Positions 36,601 through 50,800 of a stretch of DNA of 64,000 nt are shown piece after piece (the stretch's first letter is position 1; each line of letters starts with the position of its first letter). The DNA is from Arcuatula senhousia (taxonomy: Eukaryota; Mollusca; Bivalvia; Mytilida; Mytilidae): the NCBI GenBank assembly GCA_963971305.1, contig OZ020309.1, forward strand, positions 5,573,001 through 5,637,000, written 5' to 3'. Below the pieces are notes generated by a model, which searched no databases, was not told where the DNA came from, and saw nothing but the letters and a program-made list of their open reading frames with translations. The translations under genes were made by a program, and so were the position numbers.

Positions 36601-39600
36601 ATGTTTGTATTTAGTCGAATTTTTGTTAATTGTTTTTTGTCAAGTCGAGGGTCTTTCAATGCACTTTGGGATTGGGCTTGAATCATAATTTTATTTTCAA
36701 TCCAGGGGCCAATTGAAAAACAGCGAGCAGCGACCGCTGGTCACATTGAAGGCTGCTGGCTGTTTTCCATTGTGGATATTAAAAATATACGTTTATGATG
36801 TAGGTTGTGTCGCGTACACTTATTCCACATCTCATTTTCTTCTATTTATTGAAAGTGTAACTGTACACGTCGATTTTGTAAAGGGTAGATCCAATCCCGA
36901 TTTCTATGGTTATATTGTTTATAAAGCTAACAAATTCAATTGCAATCCTTTGGGAATGAAAAAAAAAAACTGGCCCAACGCTTAATTGAGTAAAGGTTAT
37001 TAAATTAAGTGAGATCTTTGAATATATATAATTTGATACTTACTTTAAAATGTTAAATGCCTTTTTATACTTATGGAGCATCTCAGAGGTCATGTTTTGT
37101 TTTGATTTGTGTGATGATACATAATAAATCATTAATTGTTTGACGTGTTGTGTTGAATTTTAAATCGAAATACTTGATGTTTTTTTACATCAGTCGATAG
37201 ATGCTTCTTAGCTAGCTGTCAGTAACTTCGAGTGTTCTCAAGAGAGTTGTCCTGTTGTCTCAGGTTCTCTCTTGTTGAATTGAACTTCTTTCGATTTGAT
37301 TTTTACTGTATGTTTGTTTGTGCTTTAGTAAAGGTTGGACCCAAACAACTAGTTTAACCCCGCCACATTTTAAATGTGCCTGTCCTAACACTGTAAGCCA
37401 GGAATCTTTATCAAAGCTGATGTTTATATTCGTCGAATTAATGTTTATTGTTTTTTCAAGAAGAGGGTCTATCATTGATACTTTAGGGTTGGCATTGAAT
37501 TATATGTAGTGCAAAACCGACAAGCCGCGACCGCTGGTCACATTGAAGGCTGTTGGCTGTTATCCGTTTTGGATTAAAAAAAATATTGTTAATTTTGTAG
37601 GTTATGTCGCGTACATTTATTCCACATTTCATTATCTTTTATCCATTAGATACAGTTTTGGAATAAAACAAGGGAGATAAATTATGTCCCAACTGATCTT
37701 TAAAGTTCGAAAAAGGAAGCCAAAGCCGAAATCATCGATCATGTGTTATACAATGATACAAATATGGTGTGTTAACTAATTTTGAATTTGACAATAAGAA
37801 AAAAAAATGTTGATTCTATGCAGACAAGTCCGATGACCAAGCAATCGATTACCCTAAACCCATTTTTTACCATAAGTGTCTATCAACCCAGTAAATTCAA
37901 AATATGAATTAAACACGCGAGTGTCAATAAACGGTAAGTTGATTGTGCTAAATATATGCTCTTAAAGTAGAAACCTTCCAATAATAGCATTTGAATCAAA
38001 ACCACTATAAGGTCATATTAAACTAAAAGTTTCTTCGAAAGAAAGGCACGTACTCTGATCAAATGTTGTAGAGTCATATCAAGCAACGAAGACGTCGACA
38101 ATGCAAAGTACAAACAAACCTAGAGCTTATTATTTTGAATTTAGACGAACAAGAAAAATGTTACAAACTATTGTTATACTTAAAAAACCTTGTGTAATGT
38201 TTCTTATCTATTATTGTTGCAGATAGCCAGTACCTGATATTATAGATATCAATGTAGTCCTCATCATCAACATTTTGTGGAGTGTCAATTTTCAGCACAA
38301 TTAGTTCAAACAATAAATCCATGAGAGCTTCAATGTGATCAGACGCTAATTTGTGCAGAACAACCTGAAGAAATTCTGTTTGTCGTTCAGTAAGTGGCAT
38401 TTTAGCTTCCTCTGGGATTCCTGGAAATGCCTCCTTAAATATCAATAGATGCAGTGGTTATGTAATAAATTCAAGATTTAGTCTGCGAGTTCACAAAGCT
38501 TTTGTGAAATCAAATGATCGCATTCATATCAAAAAGAAAGTTTGCTTACTTACATTGCCCTATTGACTTTTAAAAAGCAATTATTTACTAGACAATGACG
38601 CTAATTGTACACATTGAACATATAACAGCCTTCCTTTGTAACAGATTCAAATTCAAGGGAAAAAAATGAAATACGGTCTGTTGCGCGTTTCGTCATTTAC
38701 TGAATATTTGTGCCTGTTCATAATAAACAATGCTGCACTTCTTTAAGTTTTGTCGTGCTTAAATTTTGCAACATCACACTTCAAGAATAAATGTAAACAA
38801 AACGTTGGCATTTAAATGGGCACACACTGTACCCCTCTCCTTGCCAACTTGCTTTTATACCCCTGAATTTCTATAGTAACGCGTGAAGAACAGGGAAACG
38901 AAAGAAGCAAGGGTCTTAAAATGTATCTTACAAATATATTATTGATGCCCCCTGTCACTAATGCTTCGTCTGCTAGATGGGTTACTTCAATGTTTCCTTA
39001 TTTTAGAATAAGGATTTAAAAACATAAATCTCATACAGAATGAAGTTGGGTTCTTTTTCGATATAAGCCGTCGAGCTGTGGTTTTTGTTAATACCGGACC
39101 CTAAAGAGGACGATTTTGCGCCATAACACATATGACATCTTTAGAAATATAAGTACCTAGTCAGGACCATTAAGGTCTTTTATTTCTCCGGTATGTCAAT
39201 GCCATGTTTGTGTGTTCAACATCTGATATTTTCGTGATAATTTCAGTTCTGTTATTTTGTTGTTATCTTAATTATCAAAAATATATACATGTATAATACG
39301 TTACATATCTAATGGATATAAAATTTTAACGCAGAAGGAGAGGAGTTTTTATAATTCTTAATGTAGAAAATAATTTGGACAAGTGACATAACATATTTGA
39401 CTTGAAATGGGATTTATAATTTATAAATACGAACCTGTTTATATTTTGCTGAACGCTTAGCTCGCTCCTTTGCAACTGTCAACCATAAAGACATGATATG
39501 CTTCTGCTTTGCTGACTGGTGAGCCTATAGTTATAACAGGTTTATTTTTCACTTAATAATGAATTGTTTTATTTAACCTAGTAGAGGACATAGACTGGAG

Positions 39601-42600
39601 GGAAATCAATAAGAAAGAAAATGGGTTGTACATAATCTAAAAAAAACCAGTTTGAGTTAACTTAAATTGCTCACAAATGTTCAGTGTCAAAAATATTTTG
39701 GTTTGTGACCTAAATAATTTCAAGACAGAACCTATCATTTTGGCAATTTTGAAAAAAATAATGAAATTCACACTATTTGAAGAATACATTGTAAAAACTG
39801 TTTAAGTTTCAAAAAACCTACCGGAAAGTATTCTTTTAGACGGAAAACTGAAGAAAAAAAACGCAATGTCAAGAAAGGGGACAAACTAATTATAGAATGT
39901 AAACACTTGCGGGTACCGGTAAACTGAGAAACGAAAAGTAACCAAACGAAACGGAGCGAAACAAAAACCATATCGGTAAAGAAGGAAGCGTAAACAGTAA
40001 AATAAGCAACCGAAATCTTTAAAGAAAGGAAACGAAATCGAGCGAAACTGGTAAACAAGAGGCTCCCAGGAGCCTGAATCGCTCACCTGACATATGTGCC
40101 TGAAGTAAAGGTTATTAGGCAAAATCTATTTGACGTTGAAAGGGTCATAAGATTAATAAGGGGGTCATCTGACAATATGGTGGATATTAAGGTGCTGATC
40201 ACTTTTGTTCTCAATCAAAATCTAAAAATCTGTCACACTTTTTGAGTTATATGCAAAAAAAATGCAGTTTAACCTAATGTTCTATTTTTAGCCACAGTGG
40301 CAATGTTTTACAACCAATCAAAAATACCCACAACAGTTTTATACACCTAATAATAATAAACAATAATACCAAGTTTGGTTCTGATTGGACTAAAAGTGTC
40401 AGAGGAGTTAACATTTTCAATATAATGAGGAAATGCAGTTTAAATGCTCAATTTTGAAGTTCCAAGGGCAATAACTCCTCAAAGGAAAGGTCCTACAACG
40501 TTGACCCTGTACATATTTTGTAGATCTTGATGCGCTTAACAATATGCAATTTAAATTTCTCAAATATCTTGTATAGTTTTCAAGATATTGAGCTAAACAG
40601 GTGCGAAATTTGCGAAAAATCCACAAAAGGGCAATAACTCCTACATGGGTTGTTGGATTTTCTTAAAAATTTCAGAGCTGGTATATCTTGAGGTGCTGAT
40701 CACTTTTGTTCTCAATCAAAATTTTGAAATATGTCACCGTTTTAGAGTTATTTGGAAAAAACTGCCATTTACCCCTATGTTCTATTTTTAGCCACAGCGG
40801 CCATGTTTTACGACCTATCAAAAATCCCGACATCAGTTCTATACACCTAATGCTAATAAACAACTATACCCAGTTTGGTTCCATTTCATATGAAAGTATC
40901 AGAGGATTTAACGTTTTCAATGTAATGAGGAAATGCTGTTAAAATGCTAAATTTTGACATTCTAAGGGCAATAACTCCTAAAATGAATGGTCCTACAACG
41001 TTGACCCTATTATATATTTTGTAGATCTTGATGTGCGGAACAATATGCAATTTAAATTTCTAAAATATCCAGTATAGTTTTCAAGATATTGAGCTAAACA
41101 GGTGCAAAATTTGCAAAAAATCCACAAAAAGGGCAATAACTCCTACATGGGTTGTTGGATTTTCTTCAAAATTTCAGGGTAGGTAGATCTTGAGGTGCTG
41201 ATTATTTTTACCATGCTAGAATTATGATATCTGTAGCTGTTTTTGAGTTATTTGCAAAAAACTGCATTCTACCCCTATGTTCTATTTTTAGCCATGGCGG
41301 CCATGTTTTACGACGAATCAAAAATCCCCACATCAGTTCTAAGCGCCGAATGCTAATGAACAACCATACCAAGTTTAGTTGCAATTGGACTTATGGTGTC
41401 AGAGGAGTTAGCGTTTGAAAAAGTTTACGGACGGACGGACGACGGACGCCAATAGCTCACCTGACCCTTGGTGAGCTAAAAAAAAAACTGAATCGATTTT
41501 AGCAGAAACCAGTGTTTTTTTCTTAATTTACCGATTTCGTTTTCTCTTCGCCTCGTTTGATTACATTTCGTTTCTCAGTTTAACAGTACCCAGTTTACCA
41601 AAAGTAAACATTTATGCTGTACAATACTTAGTCAACGGGAATAATTAAAATAAGATTATTTTATAGAAAACTGCAAAACAATTTTATATTTACTTTTTAT
41701 TCAATGTTAAAAAATGCAAAATTGATAGGTTCTATGTCTTTAATTCATTAGACAATACGTCAATTTGTTAAAAACGTAATTATATGAGTCACCCACAAAT
41801 AATAATAATACCCGAAATATTGATAGTACATATACTTATAAAATAAACTAAAATGAAGCAGTTTGTACAAAAACAAATTTTCTGTAGTTTTAACATGTTG
41901 CTATAATAAAATTAGTTTAAAAAAAACTTTAATGTGTCACTGTATTCCAGAATATGTCTTTAAATTCAAATGACAACATTGATATACAAGAGGCTCCCAG
42001 GAGCCTCAATTGCTCACCTGGTCTTGATGTCAACCCGATCTTTTGTAGAGCTAAACGAGCTGAACATTTAAGCAAGCAACAGTGTTTTCTTTATTTACTA
42101 TAGTTTTCATTTTAAAGGCCAAAAACATGAAAAAAAGATTATTTTAGGGGCCATAAACCTTATTAAGGATCATCTGACATCTTCGATCCTATTGAGACTT
42201 TTGTCGAGCTAAATGAACTGAACATTTAAGCAAGCAACAGCTTTTTTCTATCTGCCATAGTTTTTATTCGATAGGCCAAAAACATGAAAAAGGTTATTTT
42301 AGGGGCCATAACCCCTATTAAGGGTCATCTGACAACTTTGATCCTATTGAGACTTTTGTAGAGCTAAATGAACTGAACATTTAAGCAAGCAACAGCTTTT
42401 CTCTATCTGCTATAGTTTTCTTTCTATAAGCCAAAAACATGAAAAAAAACTCATTTTAGGGGCCGTAACCCCTATAGAGGGTCATCTGACAACTTTGATC
42501 CTATTGAGACTTTTGTAGGGCTAAATGAACTGAACATTTAAGCAAGCAACAGCTTCTTTCTATCTGCAATAGTGTTCATTCCATAGGCCAAAAACGTAAA

Positions 42601-45600
42601 AAAACATTATTTCAGGGGCCGTAACCCCTATAAGGGGTCATCTGACAACTTCGACCCTATGGAGACTTTTGTAGAGCTAAATGAACTGAACATTTAAGTA
42701 AGCAACAGCTTTTCTCTATCTGCAATAGTCTTCATACTAAAGGGCAAAAACATGAAAAAACGCCATTTTGAAAGAGCCATAACCCCTATAAGGGTCATCT
42801 GACAACTTCAACCAAATGGAGACTTTTGCAGAGCTTTTGATTCTGAAGAAGAAGGGTTGCCTCAGATATTCTCAATCTATTATACATTTTGATTTATGAG
42901 CCAAACACTAGTCTGACCCCCTGTTCTATTTTTAGCAACGGTGGCCATGTTTTTCGGCCGCCAGTCATCATTTGTGCAATCTGTGTAAAGGACATCCCAT
43001 AAATGAAGTGAGCAAAGTTTCAAAGAAATCAATTCAGTAATTTCATAGGAGAAGATTTTTGAATAAAAGTTAATGACGACGGACGCCAAGTGATGACAAT
43101 AGCTTAATGACCCTTCGGGTCGGGTGAGCTAATTAATAAGGGAAGAAAAAAAAATTCTGACCAAAAATAAAATCAGTAATGTTTTAATTATTATAAGCTT
43201 TGTTTTTAATATAAGGCAGGTTAAAACTGTGATGCCCCCGAAGTTAAAACGTACCTTTATATATTTTACAAGCGAAAAAAAAAGAAAATGTTTATTTAAA
43301 AGCCTAAATTGGTCAGAAACAGAATAATGCGTTATGGAATGAAACAAAATGTATTCGAAAATAAGATCAAACTAGCTTTTCTAGTGGGTCAAGTGTGCGC
43401 TAAATGAGTTTCGAAAGGATGGGTTGCTATAAGACCCCTTTTCAGCCCACCATAATAGTCAAAAACAAAATTAAATAAATTCTGCCACAAAATGTCTTGT
43501 TGGAAAGGTAGATGTTTACATTTATTGAAAATAATCGTCTGTAGTTTAAAGCTCATTTTATTTTTAGTAAATTGTACTTGAGATGAGCTTCCTAAAAAAT
43601 ATTTGAACCTTGTGCCTATGGAAAAGTGGTCAAATTGAGTGATATATATCCTTCCCGGAACAAAATATGGAGCTGGTTCCGCGTATAGCCCTGCACGTGG
43701 AACCAGCTCCACATTTTGTTCAAAAACTTGTACAAATGTATTACTAAAATACTTTTTTGGTGAAAGTTTCAAGCTGGTTCCGCGTGCTAGACATACTGAA
43801 AAATTAACAAGGGGTTCCCAGGAGCCTGAAACGCTCACCTGGTCTTGATGTCAACCCTATAAGGACTTTTCTAGAGCTAAATGAGCTGAAAATTTAAGCA
43901 AGTAACAGCTTTTCTCTATCTACTATAGTTTTCATTCTGTAGCCGTAGACCCAAATCATGAAGAAACGTTATTTTAGGGGCCATAACCCCTTTAAGCGGT
44001 CATCTGACAACTTCAACTCAATAGAGACATTTGTAGAGCTTTTGATGCTGAAACAGCAACGTGGCATCATATTTCTTCTTTCTCTTATACTTTTAGATTT
44101 ACAAGCAAAAAACTAGAGTCTGACCCCTGGTGTTTTTTAAGTAACGGCGGCCATGTTATTTGGACAGTAGTCACCATTTGTGCAAGCTTGGTAGGGCACA
44201 TCCCATAAATGAAGTGTGCAAAGTTTCAGAGCAATCCCTTCAGTTGTTTCGGAGATTTTCAAAGAAAAGTTAACGACGACGACGGACGACGACGACGATG
44301 GACGCCATTCACTTTTGGTCCAAGTGAGCTAAAAAGACTATACGACCTCGTAGTCAGTAGTTTCTAAATATTGAAAATATCTTAGTTTTCCTCGTTTTTC
44401 TTAAGATCAGTCATTATTTTGTAATTCAAAATTGTTGTTCAAAGAAAGGTATATATACCAGGAACCTTTAATAGAACTGTCTTCAAATATATTAACAGAA
44501 ACTTTGAATGTATTAAAGGTCTACCGTGAAATATTCCTTACGTCAAGATAAAACTTTCATTCAAATGGGTTCATTTTGAACACGATTTACCAACTTGTGT
44601 GTATGCAAAAGTATTAAAGAGTATTCTTTCATAACAGCACAACCAGTTGGTTACAAAATAAGGTATGCAGTAACAGGTTTGGAAATACTTTTCATTTTCG
44701 CCTCTAGATGGGCCAAAATAGGCCCTTATCACAACCCATCCTTTGCAAAGAAAACAAATCGTAAAAAAGACACTGAAAGTTCGGGAAAACAAGCATGCTA
44801 AACCGGACGGTCATAGTACAACTAAAATATTGACACTTATTCCATACTCGGGAGCATATTAGGCATATAATTTCTTTAGCATAACATTACTTTTTGTGGG
44901 TTAAAAAATGCAAAATACAACAATATTGTCCTTTTCAAGAAATGGGAAGATTTTATTTACTTATTCCATGTTTTTTCTTAAACTGTACCAATAAAAGGAA
45001 ACAAATCTTAGTGAAACGACGTAACAAAATGTTTCGAATATAATTGGCATACCCATTTAAGCCTGTAAAAGGCTAATTTGGATGATGTTGAACGCGAATA
45101 AAAATAACATGTACCAGAGGACGTAAAAATTCGAAAAGGTATTTGTAATATACAAATTTATACCTTTCTTACAAATATATTTGGTTAGGTTTAAGCAATT
45201 GTGCGTTTCTTAATCAGTCAGAAAGGTTGTGACAAAATATTTCATATGTTTTATTGTGTTAGAAAGCACATCATTTTTAGTGACGCGGTGATCTGAAATC
45301 ACCAACTTAATCTTTCTATTTATAGAAAGTAGGTCATGGTTATTTTCAAGTTTGTGAACAAGTGAATAGACAAAATATCGTCCTTTTTTCTTAGTAAGAA
45401 TGTTTACGCATGGAATAATAATTTGTGACAATAAGGAATTTATTATCTCTATGGAATAACCGGAACTCTATAAAGGTGATTAACATGTGGAATTTTGAAA
45501 AAAAATAATGGTAAGTGCGACGGGTTACATACTTTGACAGATGACGACCAATGCTCTTTGTGTTTTTAAATTTTAAAGAAATCGGAAAATGATTGTGTTT

Positions 45601-47778
45601 TTTGGTCACAAGCAAGTCTAAAACGTTGCTAGGCAAATTAAGGGAGACTATTAGAGTTTTACAAATCAAACAAGCCTCACCCGATAGACTTCCCCATCTA
45701 AAATGTCATTTCACATTTGCTTATTATCATTCTATTTCTAATGAACTTTGTTGTCATTTGTATTTCCAATACATGCATTATATCAATTATAGGTAAAATT
45801 TTAACGATTTGACCAGTTATGGCCTTATATATTGCAGAGTTGAAGAAAAATATTTTAGGAAATCTAGTAGACCATTGATATTTGTAGCTGTGTTTGAAAT
45901 ACTCTCAATAACTATTTATTCTATGAATTAAATTTCTATATTTGGAAAGGGGGATTCACAAATAACTTATGAAATTAGCACAATTTTGAACATAAATTGT
46001 ATCAATTTCGCTATTACGACGGGTTCATAACTTTTTGTGATTTAATTTCATTTTAGATATTTTATATAATATTTCATTAATTTTTAAAGTTACTGTAATA
46101 TACTTCTAAATGCCCAAATTTACAACGTAAACATCCCGAATCAGATTCTATCTTATTTACTGAAGAGTGCATATTCTTTTGTCTCGTTCTGACCACCTTT
46201 CTGACTGTTATGACATGTAAAAGATTTCATACACAATTCATGCTTATCATCTACTTAACTCAACCAGAGGCTGTAGATTTGAGCTCAATACAACAACCTT
46301 TTTACTTTCCGATCTGACCCGGGATGCAATACACTGTCCCAAACGAAGGGTGATAATACCTCGCCACGTTTTGTGCTGATACAGCAAATGATGTAAATTA
46401 ACTTACTTTTGCACAAGGAAAGGGGTTTTCTATCTGCAATGTCCTTGTCATGAAGTTGTAAAGAGACTGATTTGGATCAGGAGAAATGGACAGAATAAAA
46501 CTGATTGCAATATCTAACTTGTCCAGAATGTCACAGATATCTGGATATGATTTTTGTTTTACATCTTCTGAAATCTGGTTGGTCAAAGCGGGACTTAATC
46601 TTTCCTATATCAAAATACAAAGCAATTCAACAAATAAACATCTTGTAATGTATCTCATCAGTAAATGAAATAGTTACATTGAAGAAGCACTGTTTCGCTT
46701 ACATTCTTAATCAGAAAAGTCAAAATCAAATACCTATTGATATTGTCAAAATTGTTTAGATAGATTACCCGCATGTTGGTATTAAACCTTTCATAAGGGT
46801 TTCTTAAACTGTAAAATAATTCTTGGTTTTTCAAATTAAAATATTAACTAAGTATATGCAACACGAATGAAGAGTAGCTGTTTATAAATATGATTATGAG
46901 TTACGTTGCTTCCCTGTTGTTTTTACTCCAAAAAATTAACGGAAGACACGTGCTTGTAGATAAAATCTCAGTTGAGCGCAGATGTTGGTATGACTTAGAG
47001 ATTAAGTATTGTCCTTTATCGGCTTTAGACCACACTAAATCCATCGTCGGCAGCTTGACGGGTGTTTCATAGCAAGCAGGAACTACGTACTCTTTCGGAG
47101 CATCTGAAATCACTATCATTTCGCCTTGCGTTGACATTGATTAGAGCGGTTTGGTTATGTGTTTTCTTTTTTTTCTTTTGTGGTTTGTTTTGTTGTGATT
47201 ATTTTATGTTCATCGATTTTGTATGTGCCTTTTCGGATTAACGACATTTGATTGACCATTGGTGCATCTTTGCTTCTTTGAATCTAAATTAAATCCAATC
47301 TGTTTCCCGATAGTTATTTTGAGTTCTTTTGCTTTTGCTCCATAATGTTATAAAATGGACTGAATAATTATATACATAGATATCTATAAACTAGTATGAT
47401 TTATGACCTGTAAACCATGTAATATAGAAAAAAACTTTTGCTTTTTAAGATGTTTCGAAAGTATAAACCTGAGCATCTTTTTCTGACATCTTGAAACTGT
47501 TTTGTCTGCATTCTAATTAAAATGCCTTAAAATACTTGAATGTCAGAGGTGCAAATTTCAATTCTTTATTCACTCATGAATTAATAATAATATAACAAAT
47601 ATTTAAGGGGGTATTTGCATCAAACGCCAAAATTTGAAAATTCAATTCGTATAAGACATGCTTCAGAGTTAGTTTTCGAAATTATCCTGAAGGTTACCTT
47701 TTTTACATTAAAATGTTAGAGAAAGTACACAAGTTTAAAGGAAACATGATTTATAAAAATCTGATAAATAGAAGTTTG

Positions 47779-47827
<49 letters not shown>

Positions 47828-50800
47828 GATATCATATTGCACTGTTAAATTGCTTTAAAATGAAAGGGAAAAGGGAGGCTTTAAAGTTTGTTTTTCAGAT
47901 AAACACAAAAAATATGTCAAAAAGTGGTCAAAATTTGCAAATTTAGTCATTGATTATCTTCCTTTGTCAAAAAGCATAAAATATAAGATTCTGTTAAGTT
48001 TGATGAATATTTTATCAAATAAAAAGAACAAAATAAATAGAAAAATTGTTTTAAGGCTTTTAATATCAAAACAATAATACACAGCTCTAATATTTTTTAA
48101 GTAGATTTTCAAAATCTTGAACACCTTTAAGTCTTAAATCAAATTTATTTTTAGCTGTTCATGTGACCACCTGCAAGTTCCTCCTTAAAATAAATTAAGC
48201 TTTTTCTGAAGAGTTCTTTTTTGGGGGGAAAATGTGACAAAATTTTAAATAAAAAGGTGTAGGAAAAATGTGTTTTTCTTAAATATCTAAAAACGAAGGA
48301 CCGTGACCTTAAGTTCTTTCCATGTTTTTTCCAGAAAAAGTATATAATATATGGCTTTTTATGTACGAAAGATATATAAATAAGGTCTGATGAGTTTCCA
48401 GCTTAAAATGATGCAAAATAATTTATAATTTATAATCTTTATAATTTTCACAATCTATTGAAAAATAAAACTTAGGCAGCAACCATTTGAAATTCTGGGG
48501 GGGGGGGGGGGTAATGGATTTTTTTGAAAAAAATATTTTGTTTTTAATTGTTTGGAAAATAAATTAAATTATCCCTGACCCAGAAAGAAAAAAAAATGTA
48601 TTGGTGAGCCGGGGCTACACAGCGTAAACAAAATTGGGAATCAAAATTGTTTTCGGTGTCGTTCAAAAAAAATTCTCGTCTTAAAAAAAAAAAATTGTCG
48701 ATGGGCTAAAATCCATGCCCCCCAGGATTTCAAATGGTTGCTGCCTTAAGGTCACCAACATCGAAAGGTCACACATCTGTAGAAAAGTCCATTTTTGGGG
48801 TATTTGTTAATGTTTATCTATGCAATTTAAATGTGCAACATAAAACAAAAAGATATAATGAATTTTGCTCATACCACCAAACAACCTTAAAATTTCTAGC
48901 TTAATAATTTAATAGAGCTCCATTGATTTCAGTTCGTCAAATGTCTCTTGTTGGATTTAAATGACCTCTAATTGTAAACAGAAATCCGTTTTTGTCCCAC
49001 ATTTAAGAAGGGCATAAGGCATAGAAAAAGGTACGAATGTAAATACATTATCGTTTTTGTCTCATACTTGAAAACCATATAAGATAGTGAAAGGTAAACT
49101 GTAGATTGTCATCCTAAAGATTTCACGACAAAATTTTAAATAGTCAAAATTGCCAGATAACTCTGTATAGAAATAATTTAAAGCTGGTATTTGTGCCATA
49201 ATTCTTCTTTGTTTTTGTTTATAACAGGATTCAAATACTATTAACTAAAGGCAATATGGTCTTGACAATTTCTGTTGTAGCGCCAACTGCTTATACTGTA
49301 AGAAGTACCTATGATTTTGTATGTTTTGAACTCTAAATCTAAAAACAACCTGTTTTTCTTTTTCTTGAAGACTTTGTAGTATCTGTCCATTGGTATATTC
49401 TAATCTATACAACATAGTTTCCATCTAAAACAATAAAATGATGCTTTTAAAAAAGTGTACGTTTATTAATTTAATAAGGCCAATGTACATCAAGATGCAA
49501 CGAAATTACTACACAAAATCATATCAATCTAGGACATACATTAGAAAACTCTTGTAATACTCAGATGCTATAAAAAGTGACTTTCCAAATGTTGATACCG
49601 TTTTACTGTGGAAATCAATGCAAGGCTTTCCTGGCATGTACAATTTTTTATAACTATAGAAAAGATCGAATCTCTTCTTCAAATGTAACTAAAACAAAGC
49701 ACTTTGCCGAGCAGAGTAGTCATGCGCTCAAGGAATTCGGAAAACCTTACTGTATATCAAGGTTTCATAACGTTTTTAACTAAACCAAAAGAAAACTCTG
49801 AATCTTAAGTTATTTTATAAAAATAGATTTACAACTAATTCCACAAGCACAGACATGTAGAACCACTCTACATTCTGTACTTTTTTATCTGATCAGGGCG
49901 TAACATTATATAATAATTACCTCTTGAATGTTTTTAATTTCAGATTTGGAGAACAGAAACCTATCAATGATCTGTCGTTCTAAATTACTGAAATTGTAAT
50001 CCAACTTTGTTTCTTGTCCCACTATTAATGAGTAGTCAGTGTTAGCTACTATCATTGGTAACAAATCTTTATCTGGATGATAGCTAATAAGATGTGCTGC
50101 CGACAAATCTTTCAGTTGTACACTCGCCAAACTTCCAAACCTATAGAAATATTACATAGTAATATAGCAGGCTTTGACAGTGTGGTCGGTTCAAGCAAAT
50201 AAACAAATGAATTTCCTGTTAACAAAATGATAGGGAATATTACTATTATTACTATTATTTTGGAAGTGTGTATATCCCGACTACTTTGACCACTTGAAGC
50301 ATTCCCACTGTAACTGTTGACACACATATAGTCTGTCAGCCAAACTTCTAAAATACATTTTGAATGTCTGGCACGGGAAAAACAGTTTTTGATTTCCCAA
50401 TATGGAACCACACAGTTTGTGCCAATTTTTAGCTTTTTTCTAATTTGGTCTAGTACAGAATTTTTTGTTTAAAAATTCTTTGTAAAGCATGAATAAAGTT
50501 ATGTTCTTTTTTCTTGTTTTTCGCGGCTATTCTCAGAAACAAATGGTAGTGCAATTACATTGTAAGTTACCTGACTTTTGCCAATTTGCAATAGTTTTCT
50601 AAGAAAGAGTTCTGAGTCTTCAAAAGAAAGAACAACAATCCAAAGGAACACAGGCCTTCGTTTTTGTGTGTTGGTATCAGATATACAATAGACGTTTCAT
50701 TTGTTATTTCCATGTTTGCATGTTTCTTGTCTATTGTTTTAAACATTTTTCCGGCCATAAAACCTAGAATTATAATAAAATAGTTTTACTAAAGGTCAAG

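Larger units (their letters stand above)
30659..38233 (-). other. Intron 13 of the minus-strand gene (7.6 kb)
   Basis: This is the largest intron. It holds a TIR element (30738-31527), a dispersed repeat fragment (31880-32215), a tandem hairpin-ended repeat (33083-36044), a duplicated segment (36583-36850 and 37400-37680) and otherwise AT-rich DNA. No exon-like open frame was found inside. Confidence 0.6.
39525..46406 (-). other. Intron 11 (6.9 kb)
   Basis: It holds a foldback element split by a hairpin-ended repeat (39910-41591), two further hairpin-ended repeats (41988-43130 and 43810-44330), a second GATGGGTTG TIR element (43418-44757), and a 24-nt ribozyme-unit remnant (45743-45766). Stretches 41592-41987 and 44758-46406 show nothing else. 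None of the open frames here looks like an exon. Confidence 0.55.
46605..49349. other. Intron 10 (2.7 kb)
   Basis: It holds a retroelement tail remnant (46900-47290), a 45-base T run (47782-47826) and a MITE (48475-48745). No further exon is required, since exons 10 and 11 join in phase 0. Confidence 0.55.

Noticed and set aside
43389..43838. 149-residue minus-strand frame, the longest open frame in the window
   Set aside because: It lies across the interior and one end of a TIR element that also exists at 31.2-31.5 kb, and runs into the start of a hairpin-ended repeat. The product has no recognisable domain.
46901..47137. Minus-strand 78-residue frame in intron 10
   Set aside because: It overlaps a plus-strand retroelement tail remnant also found at 56.3-56.6 kb and is its antisense shadow.
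47713..47946. Plus-strand frame with a poly-Phe run
   Set aside because: It is generated by the 45-base T tract and has no other support.
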